This document shows positions 21,869-33,300 of a stretch of DNA of 49,014 nt, in pieces (positions within the stretch are counted from its first letter, which is position 1; every line of letters starts with the position of its first letter). The notes under the pieces were generated by a model. That model had not been told where the DNA came from. It saw only the letters and a program-made list of their open reading frames with translations, and searched no databases. Location: the NCBI GenBank assembly GCA_003427395.1, contig BFEA01000429.1:1009648-1058661 (forward strand), given 5' to 3'. The translations under genes were made by a program, and so were the position numbers. Source of the DNA: Chara braunii (lineage: Eukaryota; Streptophyta; Charophyceae; Charales; Characeae).

Positions 21869-22213
21869 AGCCTTATATATATATATATATATATTTATAT
21901 GTGCCTTGGGTATGCGCGCGGCTTACTGAGATCGTGCGCAAGGGTTAACCAGGTTACAATTTGGGAGAAAAGGGAGATTCCCTTTTATCCTTTGCTTCTT
22001 AGAGATTTTCATGGTCGGACGTTGGTCCTGGACTGGGATTCAAGGTCCTTGTCCATGACATCCCAAACCTTAGACTCTGCAGGGAAGGAATCTGCCCCCG
22101 TGCAGAGCCTATTTGTCCCACTCTGCACAAAGTGCAGAAGAGGGTGTGTGGTCTTCAACCACGCTTGGCGGTTGTCCAGCATCGAGAGATTAACCCTCAA
22201 GGCGCGTGTCAAC

Positions 22214-22229
22214 CGACACTTGAGTGTCG
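22214..22229. other. Hairpin in predicted R/U5
   Basis: CGACACT-TG-AGTGTCG forms a 7-bp stem. In the 3' LTR only the outermost pair is lost (ACACTTGAGTGTCAAA). It lies in the probable transcribed leader. Confidence 0.4.
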
Positions 22230-22947
22230 AATGCGACCCTCAAGATTAACGAGGACCACACGATTATGGATACTACATAGTACGTCATCATTGCGACTGC
22301 TTGCGTACGTTTGCATTGCTAGTCGATATAAGTGGGCCCTGCGTCCGCGCGGTTTTATACTAAGTCTCACACGCGACGCCTATCCGATTTCCGCATCGGA
22401 AAGCTATGGGTTGGCTACCGAGGGGCTAGGAGCGTTGTCGCGTTGTGTTGTGTCGTGTTGTATGTGTCTGTGTGTGTGTGTTTTATTTTTGTGTTTGTTA
22501 AAGTGGTGTGCGCATGGTGTGTGAGATGCGTCCTAGTCGACCGACGTCAAGCCGCGCTTGGGACTTCAGCCTCCCAAGATGTCGGTTCGCGTGCGGGCCC
22601 CATAGGCATATTACCGCGCGTACCCCCTATGCTACAGCGAACGAGAAACGCCCTCGGCTGGTCCACCTCTGCGATTGCAACTGATTAGCTCTCGTACTGT
22701 GGACTAGTAGCTCGATACGCCCACCGAAGGGAGGTGACACCTCCCGTAAGGTGGAGGTAAGTTGTGCCTCGCGTATGCCCTATCCTATCGTAGGGGCTCG
22801 CGAGAGGTATGGCTGGCGCACTCGGCCGGAGCGACCTAAGGAAACTCCATTTGTGTGTTCGCGACAAGGTTGGTCCAACTCCTGCGTGACGCGGCCGAGA
22901 GGGTCCCGCACTGCCACGCGCGGTGCCGAACCGATGCGCGCGACATG

Positions 22948-22966
22948 TGGCGCCGTTGCCGGGGAT
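22948..22966 (+). promoter_or_regulatory. Primer-binding site, tRNA-Asp
   Basis: TGGCGCCGTTGCCGGGGAT, 2 bp after the 5' LTR, is complementary to the CCA-bearing 3' end of plant tRNA-Asp. That primer is known from Ty3/gypsy elements such as the Athila/Tat groups. It fixes the orientation as plus and the LTR end at 22945. Confidence 0.85.
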
Positions 22967-23559
22967 AACGGTTGCCTACCGTTGTCCCTGGAGGAACGAC
23001 ATCCGGGTATCGAAAGTGAGAAAATAGACAAATGAGAAGTTTTTGTTAGATTGTATGAGCGATTTGAAAATATTATGATTATCGTTGGGGATGTTGCAAG
23101 ACTGAGAAGTCTTTAAAGATCGAGCCTAGGTTTGGGGAAGGATGATGACTTTGGAGAAATAACCATTCTGCTTTATGGCTTGGCTTGTACGGAGTGATTG
23201 GTTGCAGACGGTATAGGGTAAAGCGTGAAATGAGGATTACTTGTGCGATGTGGTTTTGATTGGTGTGACCTGATTTTGATTAATGTGGTAAGGGTGACTC
23301 GAGGGTGATAAGTGTTTTGATTTTGCGTTCACCGGCTTTGACTGACATGATGATATTTGAGATTGGTAACCTTTCTAGTTCGATAGTTGGCTGGCCTGGG
23401 CGGTGCTTTGTGTGCTTGACGTGGCTAGGGTTAAGCATGACTATTGTGAGAGTTGGCCCTATGATGTACCCTTTTTGACTGCCATAAGAGTCATCTGAGT
23501 GGTTGGAGGGTAAGGATGAGTGAGATAGTATTCTCCTGCCAAGAGTTGAAAGTATAGAT

Positions 23560-23608
23560 CCTCTCCTAAGTGTCAGGTTAGAAGTCGTCTGTGCGCTTTT
23601 AGGAGAGG
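23560..23608. other. Stem-loop downstream of PBS
   Basis: CCTCTCCTAA and TTAGGAGAGG pair over 10 bp around a ~29-base loop, about 600 nt after the PBS. LARD interiors are reported to have conserved RNA structure; a packaging role is possible but is inference. Confidence 0.4.
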
Positions 23609-25245
23609 TAGGTTAAGGAAAGCTGAAAGATATTATGAGTATGGACTTAGATGTTTGAGTCTGGATTCTAAGCGGTTGATCAATCTATATAACCATGAAA
23701 GATAATAGATTTGTATGACGTCTTCTCTACAAAAGTGGTATCTGACCCTAGAGGCAGTAAGAGTGACAGGAAATGCGCTAACAATTAGGTCATCCCGTTT
23801 ACTTTCGCTAGGACGATGGGATGTAGGTAATGTTAGACCTCCACTTGTGCCTTTTCAGGTTTGGACCATCCACTTGAATCTATAGGGAGCTTGAACTAAG
23901 GACTTAGGACTATTTTTCTCATGGGTTTTCTTTTGAGTTATATGTTGAATTTATTCATATATGTCAGATTTTATTGTGAATAAACCCATTTTGTGTCTAT
24001 CTATGTGAGGCTATAGGCATGATGTCGTTTTGCTTGATGGTTATCCTTTTGGTGATATTCATATAGGTTGTTTATCTGAAATACTTGCCTGGACCTATCA
24101 ATTTGTAAGCATTTTTATGAGTGTCTCAAGCCCAAATATCGATTCATGACTCGCTGATGAGGATCATATGTTTGGATTGCTCTTCAAAGAGGGGTAGAGA
24201 TATTGCACAGAATCCACGTCTGATGCGGATTCAGAGGTGAATGGAGTGACCGCTTCCTTGGGATAAGATATTGTCTCATGAAGTGGTCGATGTGTGAGGT
24301 CTGCCCTAAGGAAGGTTGCAATCCTATGTTATTATTCCCATGAAAGATGACTTTGAAGAAGTTATAGGTTGTCTTGTAAGTAGTAGTGAGACCCACGCCG
24401 GAACTATTTTCCTGGTTCATAGTGGGGTGCTGTTATTGTATCTTCTGTGATAAAATAACTACACTACTACTGAAAAGGAGGAAAGTGTTTGGGCCTTGTT
24501 AGACTTGGTGTATGAGGGAAGCAGCTACTACGCGTCGCAGGAAGGTAGGGGGTGAATTCCCAACTTTCTTTGTGACAAGTGGGTTTACCGGCACAGGACG
24601 GGACCCCCCGAAGCGTGTATGGTGAGGTTGTTTACCTTGTCGGCAGAGGTCTGCGATGAACGAATGCTAGAATCGGAGGGAGCAGCAGTGAGGCTTAATC
24701 CTTGAGCGGGGCTATCATTCTAAAAAGGGATTACACTGCCCCTCGCCACATTATACTTCTGTCAAAGCTGGGGAGTAAAGTGTGATGTGTTGGTTGTTAT
24801 TATGTCTGAGGATGCTGTGGTTGACAATTCCATCTTTTGTTATGGCCTATTTATTATATGGTATACTTGTTGATATAAGTTTATCCTTACGAGGTGGTTG
24901 TATATGTTTTTGGCAACAAACCAGTCTGAGTGCGATGTGTTTGAGTTTTATGAGTATTGTTGTTGTGAACTACTAAGATGATATATCATTTTTCCATGAG
25001 ATATTATTATTATAAAATATTTTCGATATCTGTGACTGAACGATTATTATAATACATTACCATAAGTTTCTCTAAGTGGGATGGTCGTAGACGCTGGAAG
25101 GGACAAATTTTAGTGAAAGGTGGTTTAGGGTTAAGGCTTTAGCAGTTGAGGTCGTAGAATGCAATTGTCAGCATGGTAACGGAAGGCGTATGCTGGACGT
25201 TTGTCTGTGATGGGCAGAACCCAGACATAGCTAAGCCAACTTAGG

Positions 25246-25743
25246 ATGCCTTACGCTAGGGAAGATCCCAACATGGCATTGCCATCTAAAAGGGAAGGCG
25301 GACTCGAGATGTCCTTGCCACGACGGGTTAAGGAGGGGGAATATATTTCTTTTTGGTGGGGCGTACAAATGGATATGGGTATCTTCGCCTGGATCGAGTC
25401 TGGTTTCGATGACAATCAGGATTGCGCGATTGTGAGGGTGACCCTATACGCTCCGCCATCATTCTGGGTCCTGCATGAGATTGAGCTGGCGTTGGGGCAT
25501 GAGAGTTTGCTTGCGGTGCCCTTGAGGGTAGTTGAAAGAGCTGCAGCAAAATGGGCGAGAGAAAGAGTCCATGAAGGAGAAGAGCAAGTGGTGACCCATG
25601 TAGAGGTTAAGCATGCTGAAAAATTTGTACTTCCTTCAGCCCCGTTAAGAGTCGTTCTGCCGGATTTTCTCACAGAGAAGTACTTTGGGGGACAGACAAG
25701 GGTAGAAGCTGCAGCAAAAGCCGCCTTGAGAGCGCGAGAATGA
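25246..25743 (+). CDS. Hypothetical 165-aa ORF inside the giant element
   Basis: The only sizeable ORF of the internal region (ATG start, TGA stop). It has an aromatic segment (EGEYISFWWGVQMDMGIFAW), an acidic/hydrophobic middle (IELALGHESLLAVPLRVVE) and an Ala/Arg/Glu-rich C-terminus likely to be helical (VEAAAKAALRARE). There is no zinc knuckle, signal peptide or membrane segment. I do not recognise a family. It could be a remnant of gag, a captured host exon, or a chance frame; its length in an otherwise stop-rich region favours something once coding. No second copy exists in the window to test conservation. Confidence 0.35.
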   Translation: MPYAREDPNMALPSKREGGLEMSLPRRVKEGEYISFWWGVQMDMGIFAWIESGFDDNQDCAIVRVTLYAPPSFWVLHEIELALGHESLLAVPLRVVERAAAKWARERVHEGEEQVVTHVEVKHAEKFVLPSAPLRVVLPDFLTEKYFGGQTRVEAAAKAALRARE

Positions 25744-27328
25744 GGGTGTGGCCTATACTTAGACCTAAGGTTTTTACCCCCTAGTCATGGGTTCAAAAAT
25801 ATGGTCAACGTGGTTGACGTTTATGCTAGATCCCATGACCCTGATGAGAGAGTTCAAGATTGGGATTAAATTTGGACAGTGACAGGACGATAGGAAATGT
25901 CCTCATATTCGGCTAAATGCTTCTCCCGTAGGCTCGTCTATGGCCGTCTTACTATGTAGTACAAGGGATGAGGGTCAATGACGTTCGCAGCAATGATTAC
26001 AGTCTGCCTATAACCAACGTTGAGAGCTGTCTATGTAAATTGTATATTGTTTAGTACCCCTAAAAGTAGAGCAGGGTGACTAACATTTCGAATGTTGTTG
26101 TATGGACGACATGAATGGCGGTAAAGGGATAAGGCTATGGAGAGTACAGTAGTGAAAGAAGGAAACTAGCCTTAACCACTAGACTTGAGAAACTTTCAAC
26201 CAGAAATTGACTTTAGATCATTTGGGTCATTCTTAATAAAGTCCAGTTGTATATACGTGGACATAAGAGTTATGACAGTAGGCTAGCTGATTGTGTCATC
26301 CTAACTCCTTGTTCTAGTCAGCAGGACCCTGACTATGTACCGAGTAATTAGAAGACGTGTGTGCAAGTATTTAGAGTATTGTGTGTATACGTTGTATCAT
26401 AAAGGGTTTCAGGTCGAATTGGAGAAACGCATCAGAAACCCTTATGTCTACTCAAGAGTAGAATGGGTAGAGCATGATTTAAGTATGAGAGCAAGTTTCG
26501 TGTGTGTATAAGTTGTGAGGAAAATTTTTTGTTGAGCATATGATTTTGGAATATAGTCTGGAGCTCATTGAGAGGTCACATGAGAGTGTGATCTTATTTA
26601 GAGACTTCGATTTACTTCTTGATTGAGGTACATGCCAAACTTTTGTAAATACGTATTTTAGGGATATATCCGTTTATATACTTGTATATATGAGAGAGAA
26701 ACATGTATAGCAGTTTGATCCGAGGTAATCATAAGTTTTTTGTTGATTGAGGCCCAGTATGTTTCGTTTCTGCCTCTGGATATTTTTGGTATGTCTTGAG
26801 TTTGTTTGACTTTCCTCTAAGTCGAGGGATACGGTTGTTTTATGATTAAGACCGTTTCAGTTTGACCCTGGCCAGAGAGGTGATGAAATTTGTGTGATAT
26901 CGGGGTCGGTTTAAGTTGAGATTTGTTCAAATATATATATAACTCAAGACTACCTTTTGTTATGATTCTTTGGGTAGGTTATCCTACCTCTGGGTGTATA
27001 TTGAGTGGAGATTTCTGAGACTATCCCTTGTATATGACGGTCATTATCACACTCACATGTGTGGTTTTATCCTGATGGATGATGATTTTGTATGAGAGAT
27101 GTGTGAGAAACATCTGATATACTTTGTATTCTGTAGATGTGAATGAATGTGAACTGTCTACTCTTCGGTATACTCGTGCGATCTGCCCTTGGGCGGATCA
27201 TAGGGCAGACTATAAGGAGAGGGAGCGCAGTCTGCTTGTGAATGATCGTAAGGATCCTAAGGTATTTGTGAGTCTTTGAGACCCGAGTGCTTTATCATGC
27301 CAAATGTTAATTTCTTAAGCTGTGACGA

Positions 27329-27529
27329 GGACCCATAAGATGGTCTCTCAGTGATGGTTGTTCCATGATGAGACCCCCTTGATTTTGGAAAAGGGGGATG
27401 TTGTGTGTTGTGATGAGAACCCGTCGGGTTTTTGGAGGAGGGGATGTTTTGTTCTATGATGAGAGCCTCTGAATTTGGGAAGAGGGGGATGGTTTTATTG
27501 TTGGAAGACTCACCTTCAAAGGTGAGTAA
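27329..27529 (+). repeat. Short array of ~45-bp hairpin repeats
   Basis: Four units share ATGATGAGA...GGGGGATGTTTTG flanks around a variable stem: GACC/GGTC (27329-27344, GACGAGG variant), CCCCCTT/AAGGGGG (27374-27397), ACCCG/GGGT (about 27419-27431) and CCTCT/AGAGG (about 27467-27486). A perfect ACTCACCTT-CA-AAGGTGAGT hairpin follows at 27508-27527. As in the LTR array, the frame is kept and the stems differ. Confidence 0.55.
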
Positions 27530-30500
27530 ACTGATTTATGGCATGGTAAGTTGTATGATGAGTGATAAAGTCAATGGCCACATTTTGCTTTGAATGTTTG
27601 AGAAGGTCGCAATGAGTGCAGGGCGAGAGATGTCTCAGGATGGGTGGTTGCTGACTCAGATCAAGTCAGGGGTCACGGCCTGGTGGACCTAGCGGTGATT
27701 TTGTTTGTGAGCGTGCGAAGGATGCCATGCCTATTGTGGGAGGGCTGATAAATGTCTTCAGATCCCTACGTAATCGCGCAGTAGGCCTGTGATTTTGTTT
27801 TGCCCCCGTCTAACCACTTATGCTAGTTCTGGGACATATTGAGGAATACCAAGCTAAACGGTAAAGGTTAGTACCCCTAGGGCGTAACGTCATTCGATGG
27901 CTGCTAGCCGGCGCAACCTGGCTGCGGGACCGCGGAGTAAGAGTTTAAGGGGAGTTGCCCGCCCCAGTGAAATTACTCCGTGGGATAGTGAAGGTTGAGA
28001 TTTTTTAGAAATCCTGATTGAATGCTTATCAGGAGATAACCTATCGTTGCGTAACCAACGAGGGTACTGCCGCTAAAATAACAATGCGGTGGGCCATAGT
28101 CCTGGTCCGATCAGCCAGGCTATGGTGGGCCAAGATGGAGACCTAGCCTTTCTGTACTAGACTGCAGAAAGAGCGAAATGGATATTAAGTATACATATAT
28201 ACGTATGTGTATTTGATTGCGAGAGATTTTTTGAGAAGGAAGGCGAGAGTGCCTTCGAAGGTCTCGATTAAGGTCCGCGTCCCTAGTTTTAGCCAGGACT
28301 AGGAACACCCAACGAGAAGCCGAAGGTTGTCTAGGACCGGGAAGAGGACGATTGGGAAGGTCTTTGGAACTTATGATGTCTGCGTCTTAATACCTGGGCG
28401 GTGAGGACCCGGGTTAGAAACCTGGCAGCATATAGTTGTGGAGGCATGGTTTGATGGAGGCCTCTTCCCTGTGTTTGTCGGCTAATCGGATTGGCTCCTT
28501 TCTCGTCAGCATTTGGAGTGTGGATGGATTTATAGCCTTCTGATTTGGCGAAGCGAGGGGGACGTTGATTAATATGGTCCGGTAAGCTGTCGGCGCGAAT
28601 ACCCTTACAAGGGTATCCGCCCTGGTTTTTGCAAGCGACAAAAAATAGTTCTGGTTTAAAGTTCAAGTATATCGCGCTAGGCGCAGCCACGTCTATAATT
28701 TACGTTGACTGGATAGTTGACTAGAGTAAAGAGTGCGTGGGCGCACAAGTTTGAGGCGCGCGTGATTCCGTTTCTATCGTTGATTATAAAGCCGGCGCGG
28801 ACGCCGGTCGGTTCGTTTCTATTTTATCTTCACTTTATTTTTGTTTATTCTTGATTAGATTGGGATTAAGGATATTTTTCCTTGGCCGGTATGTTTGATT
28901 GAGATACGCGCGTGTGCAGAGAACGACCCCGACGATGGCATCGACAACGACGGCTCGACTTCGTGCGGTGAGCGGGGTGTCGTAGGATGGCACGCGGGGC
29001 AATTATGGCACGGTATAAGCGAGCCGGCACGGGCACTGGGAGCCGCGCAGCCGGTTTGTTGGCCCAAAGCGCAGCGCCGCACTGCCTTGTATGGTACTCT
29101 ACGGGAGTTGGTCTCAGGCTTGGGCTTCGCCCTATAGGTTACGGTATTGGGCTGACACTACGGAGGTTCGGGGATCGAGGCCAGCGGGCGTCGGCGCAGC
29201 AACAGCGGAGCAGCATGAAGCGAAACCTAAGGGGTTGAGAGCCCGGAAGGGCTATCCCCCTCGGTTTTGGTAGCAGGTGCGGCGGCGGGCCCAATCCACG
29301 GGATCCTCCCTTTTCCCAATTTGTTTCTTTATTAATTTTTTTTTTATATACCTCCTGTTATTTTTGGTGTAGTTTTCATTTTTTTACTCGCGTCCCGAAG
29401 CAGGACGCGATACCGGGGTTGATGTAGGGTCGCGTAGAGTGTGTTGTAGTTGCAGGGTTGCATGAAGTGCTGTTGCAGACTGTGTCCGTGGCCGCGCAGG
29501 GGCTACCTTAACCCCGGCCCGTCTTGCCTGGGACGCGGCATGGTGGGCGTGGTATGGGACTCGAGGGCCTGGCTCAATTGCTACACCCGTCAACTGTCGA
29601 AGTGTGGACGGGTGTCCGAGCCCAGATGATGGCACTTGGCGAAGAAAAACCGGGCGTTCAGGGGTCTGGGGCCTGAATAGGTGTTGCGGGGCCATGAGAT
29701 TCGTAGTACCCCGGGCATGGCCCCGGGTTGAGTCGTTCGGGACGGTTGCTAAATGAGGAATAGTGCGAGAGAGATTAGCACGACCAGCTTAGCCACTGTG
29801 CGAGGTGGGTACTCGTAAGTGAAGAATGATCTAGGACGGAGAAGAGGGCCGGGCGGCATTGGGAAACACCGTGAGGTACCTGCGGCTCGGGGCGTCCGGT
29901 GAAATTGGGGCGAAACAAAGAGGACTAGCATGGTTCGCCCAGAAGGGCGACGGGTATAAAAACGAGGAAAGCCCGGGCGCCCTGGGCTTCTCAGCCCATT
30001 CTCCCTATCGCCATCTCTTAACACTAGACGCAGTGGGACTGGATGCTACGCTGAGCTGCGCTAGTAACAGGAGGGGACACCGGCGGGCATCAACGTCAGG
30101 CAACGGGGACTAAGAAGGGAGAAGGGTTGAACCCGGACGCAAAGTTGCCCCGGGTGCATCTGAAGACTGGAGATGGCTGAGCAGAAGCGGGAAGAGGGCA
30201 TGCGCTGAGGCGGGCGGAGCGCAGTGAAGCGGAGTCGATGAGGAGTGGGCTAGAACGTACAAACGAACCTGGGCGAGGGCTCGTGCCAGGTGCGTGTAGA
30301 AATAGTAAGGATAGCCGTGTGACGGGGACTAAGGCAGCGAGGCACAGCAACAGGCAGAATAGTAGGGCGCTGCAGCAAAGTAGGGAGCGACGGGCAGCAA
30401 CGGAGGAGAGTCGGAGGAGGGACCAATAGATGGAATGAACCAGGGCGCTTTTCGGCGCCGGGTTCATTTGGAGAAAGCAGTTATGGTAGAGGGGAAGGAG

Positions 30501-32571
30501 CTATAACACGCCTGTTCCTTTATGGAATCGGACGAGGGAAGAGCGAAAACTAAGGTTTCTGGCCAGGGCGATTCGCCCTACGATGTTAGTTTTAGTGGAA
30601 AGTAACCAGATTAGTTGTTAGTAGAAAACGAGGTTGCGCGGGCTATGGCGGGAGAGGCAGTGGGAGAAGAAGAAGGAGGCGTTGCGTACTCAGTAGCGGA
30701 CGGATCTCGTCGGGGGAGTAGTCGAGCTCGGGGTTTTAGCCCTTGGCGAGCCCGAATTCGAAGTCAGAATTAGTAAAACGTTAGTAAAGTTGGAGTTAGT
30801 AGGGAAGGTTAGCTCGTTGAGCTACGGAAGAGAAGGAGATAAAACGATCGTGTTGCCTCGTTTCGAACAGATACAGGCGGGGGAATAGGCTAGTTCGGGG
30901 TTTCGAGGAGGTGAGAGCAAGATAGTAGTGGTAGGTTGGCTCTTGGATGAGTAGGTTTGGTGCTGTGGCAATCTGGAGCTGCGCCCGAGAAGTCTGAGCT
31001 TCCGGGCTATTGACGTATTTGGCCGCAGTTCAGGGGAAGATTCATCCTCCTCGCACAGCCAGGGGGGGCGGCGTGCATGACCAAACAAGTGATCTATAGC
31101 GAGCAGGAAGGAGAGAATGAGAGGGAGGAAACGGGGGAGTTACTTATCTACACGGACAGGATGGCGGTGCATATTCCCACGTTTCAGTTGCGGGTTCATG
31201 CTATTGGTGGCGATCCATAGACCTCGTCGTGCTGTTGGCTATAGGTACCGGGAAAGAAAGGGGGTCGGGGGCTCCTTTGTATCTACGCTTGCTGCTGCAG
31301 TGCGCCTAGAGGGTTGATTGACGTCGTTTTGGCACCAACAGGCTTCTACTGCAGTGTTAAGAGAGTGACTTATCGGATGAAGGAGGAGGTGAAAGGTACC
31401 TACCTTCGACGTGGCGACGTTCGTCTTTGCTCAGGGTTGTTTCCCTGCGAGCGGGCGGTTTCGGATTCATAGAGTATCAAAGTACCGGACTCTGTTTGGG
31501 TAAGAAATTCAGTCGAATCCGCTCATGTTGTAGCGGGGGGCGAGCAGCCTGGTCGTAGGCTACCTGCTGGCCAGCATACGTACATAGAGGGTGGGTTCGT
31601 TGGAGGTGACTGGAGGTTGCTACTTCGGACTTTGGAGTGCAACATCTTCTTGACAGAGCAGCGTAGCTACTGTTACATGCCAATACAGGCTGATGCCGGA
31701 ACCGGTTATCGGTTACTGTCTACAGGTCGCCGCTGGTCTCCGCACTCTGGTTGTCATGCTACCGAAAGGACGACAGGGTCCTTTAGCTACAACCTGCGGA
31801 CCGTTCGCAACGAACTGAAAACTGTCGCAGTGACCTCCTTGCCGAAGAGAAGAGTGACATAGGGCGGGCTGTGGGTTTGGCGAATCGGTTGGGGCTGCCA
31901 TCCCAGTTCACAGAATCACAGCGGTGCGGTGAACCAGGCTGGCTGAAGAGTTGGCCAGTCCGACAGGAGAAGTGAGCTCCTTCGCAGCTCAGCCTATCGG
32001 CCGGCTCGATAGGGCCGAATGGTGACAAGGATGGCAGGTGGGATTACGGTTCGGGGTGGTGCGCTGCTACTGTGTAAAGCCGGGGGTGGCGTCGGTAGTA
32101 CTCTCGTTTCAGCCGCTGCCGTTCCTGCGGAAGACGAGTGGGGCTGTGAACAGCACGTTGCCACTAACTGCTGCGATGGCCGGCTGCGGACTGCCACTGT
32201 GTACCGCTGCTGCGTGGTGAACTGGGTATGAGCGGCCACTCCTATTGGCTGCCGTATAGTATTGCGTTTCGTCTCGCCTGGTTGGTGACTGCTGCAGCCG
32301 GCGGTGTGGCGGCTACGGCAGATTGCTTCAGGCTTGTTGTCCGACTGTTGTGCGCACCACTGTTGGGCAGTTTACTGATCGTCTATAACTGGGCTTTCTG
32401 CTACAACAAGTGGTTGGGCCTGCTATGAATTGTTGCGCTACTATAAGAGCGGTTGGATGAGATCGTGTGACTGCAGGCTCAGGGAGTAGGAAGAGGGTTG
32501 AAAGGAAGGTTTAGAGCTGCGATTTGAGAGAGTCATCGGAGGTTCGACTCCAATAGTTTAATCCAGAGTTT

Positions 32572-32711
32572 NNNNNNNNNNNNNNNNNNNNNNNNNNNNN
32601 NNNNNNNNNNNNNNNNNNNNNNNNNNNNNNNNNNNNNNNNNNNNNNNNNNNNNNNNNNNNNNNNNNNNNNNNNNNNNNNNNNNNNNNNNNNNNNNNNNNN
32701 NNNNNNNNNNN
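32572..32711. other. Assembly gap (140 N), probably spurious
   Basis: The 35 bases before the gap (32537-32571, starting CGGAGGTTCGACTCC) are identical to the 35 bases after it (32712-32746). The 5' LTR has this sequence only once and reads straight through. The two contig ends most likely overlap, so little or nothing is missing. Confidence 0.85.
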
Positions 32712-33300
32712 CGGAGGTTCGACTCCAATAGTTTAATCCAGAGTTTGGTCGTGTTGTGGCTACCTGGTCACCATTGCGGGGCCCTCAGGCGCATCAAGGT
32801 TTCAAGGCCGTCTCGCACGAGTCTGAGAGCACCCTTCTTGTATCTGAGCGACTCAAACCTCCTCTTTCTGCCTTTCTCACTCTAAGTCTAGTCTGTTGGT
32901 TCTGAGAGGAAGGCGGCAGGCGGGATTGCAACCCGTAATCCGCGCCAAGGCCTCTGTGGAAGGTTGCCCCACCGATTGCGGGAGCGCTGCTGGGATTCAG
33001 GAGGAGTCCTGAAGGCAGGGAACTGTGTGGTAATTCCCTGATCCCTTCTATAAACCCAGGTATAACCCCTATCGGTATTACCCATTGCATCGCTGATTGA
33101 ATATATGAAGTGAAGCCCTATTTTGATTTTTGTTTGACTTTCAGGAGACTGAACCATGCTAAATAAAGGAATGTGTGTGCAATCCTTGTTTTAGCTTTGT
33201 TGACTGCCTGAAGGCAGATTGTGAACAAAAGGGAATTGCATCAGGGGGAAGGTTGGGAGGAAGGCAGTATTGTGTGCAGTCTGATTGGGTCGTTGAGGCT

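Larger units (their letters stand above)
15159..22945 (+). repeat. 5' LTR of the giant element (~7.8 kb)
   Basis: Starts TGTCGGCGCG and ends GCGCGCGACA, so TGTCG/CGACA is inverted at the ends. It contains TATA-like sites at 16527-16534 and 21859-21868, a hairpin array at 19673-20606, a pol III B-box-like GAGGTTCGACTCC near 19089, and several strong hairpins. Many short ORFs exist on both strands; none has a recognisable domain, and I treat them as chance frames. The full-length match to 28589-37100 defines the limits. Confidence 0.85.
22946..28588 (+). other. Internal region of the giant element, mostly non-coding
   Basis: About 5.6 kb between the LTRs. It begins with the PBS and holds a stable hairpin at 23560-23608, one 165-aa ORF at 25246-25743 and a hairpin repeat cluster at 27329-27529. 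No gag zinc knuckle, YxDD box, aspartic protease or integrase HHCC/DDE pattern was recognised in any frame. A purine run (AGCGAGGGGGA, about 28550-28561) is the best polypurine-tract candidate but ends about 27 bp before the 3' LTR. AAGCTGGGGAGTAAAG at about 24766-24781 also resembles a gypsy polypurine tract and could mark a deletion scar or nested remnant. Confidence 0.65.

Noticed and set aside
27366-27490. Hammerhead ribozyme core (TGATGAGA next to a stem)
   Set aside because: The required GAAA after stem II and suitable stems I and III are missing in all units.
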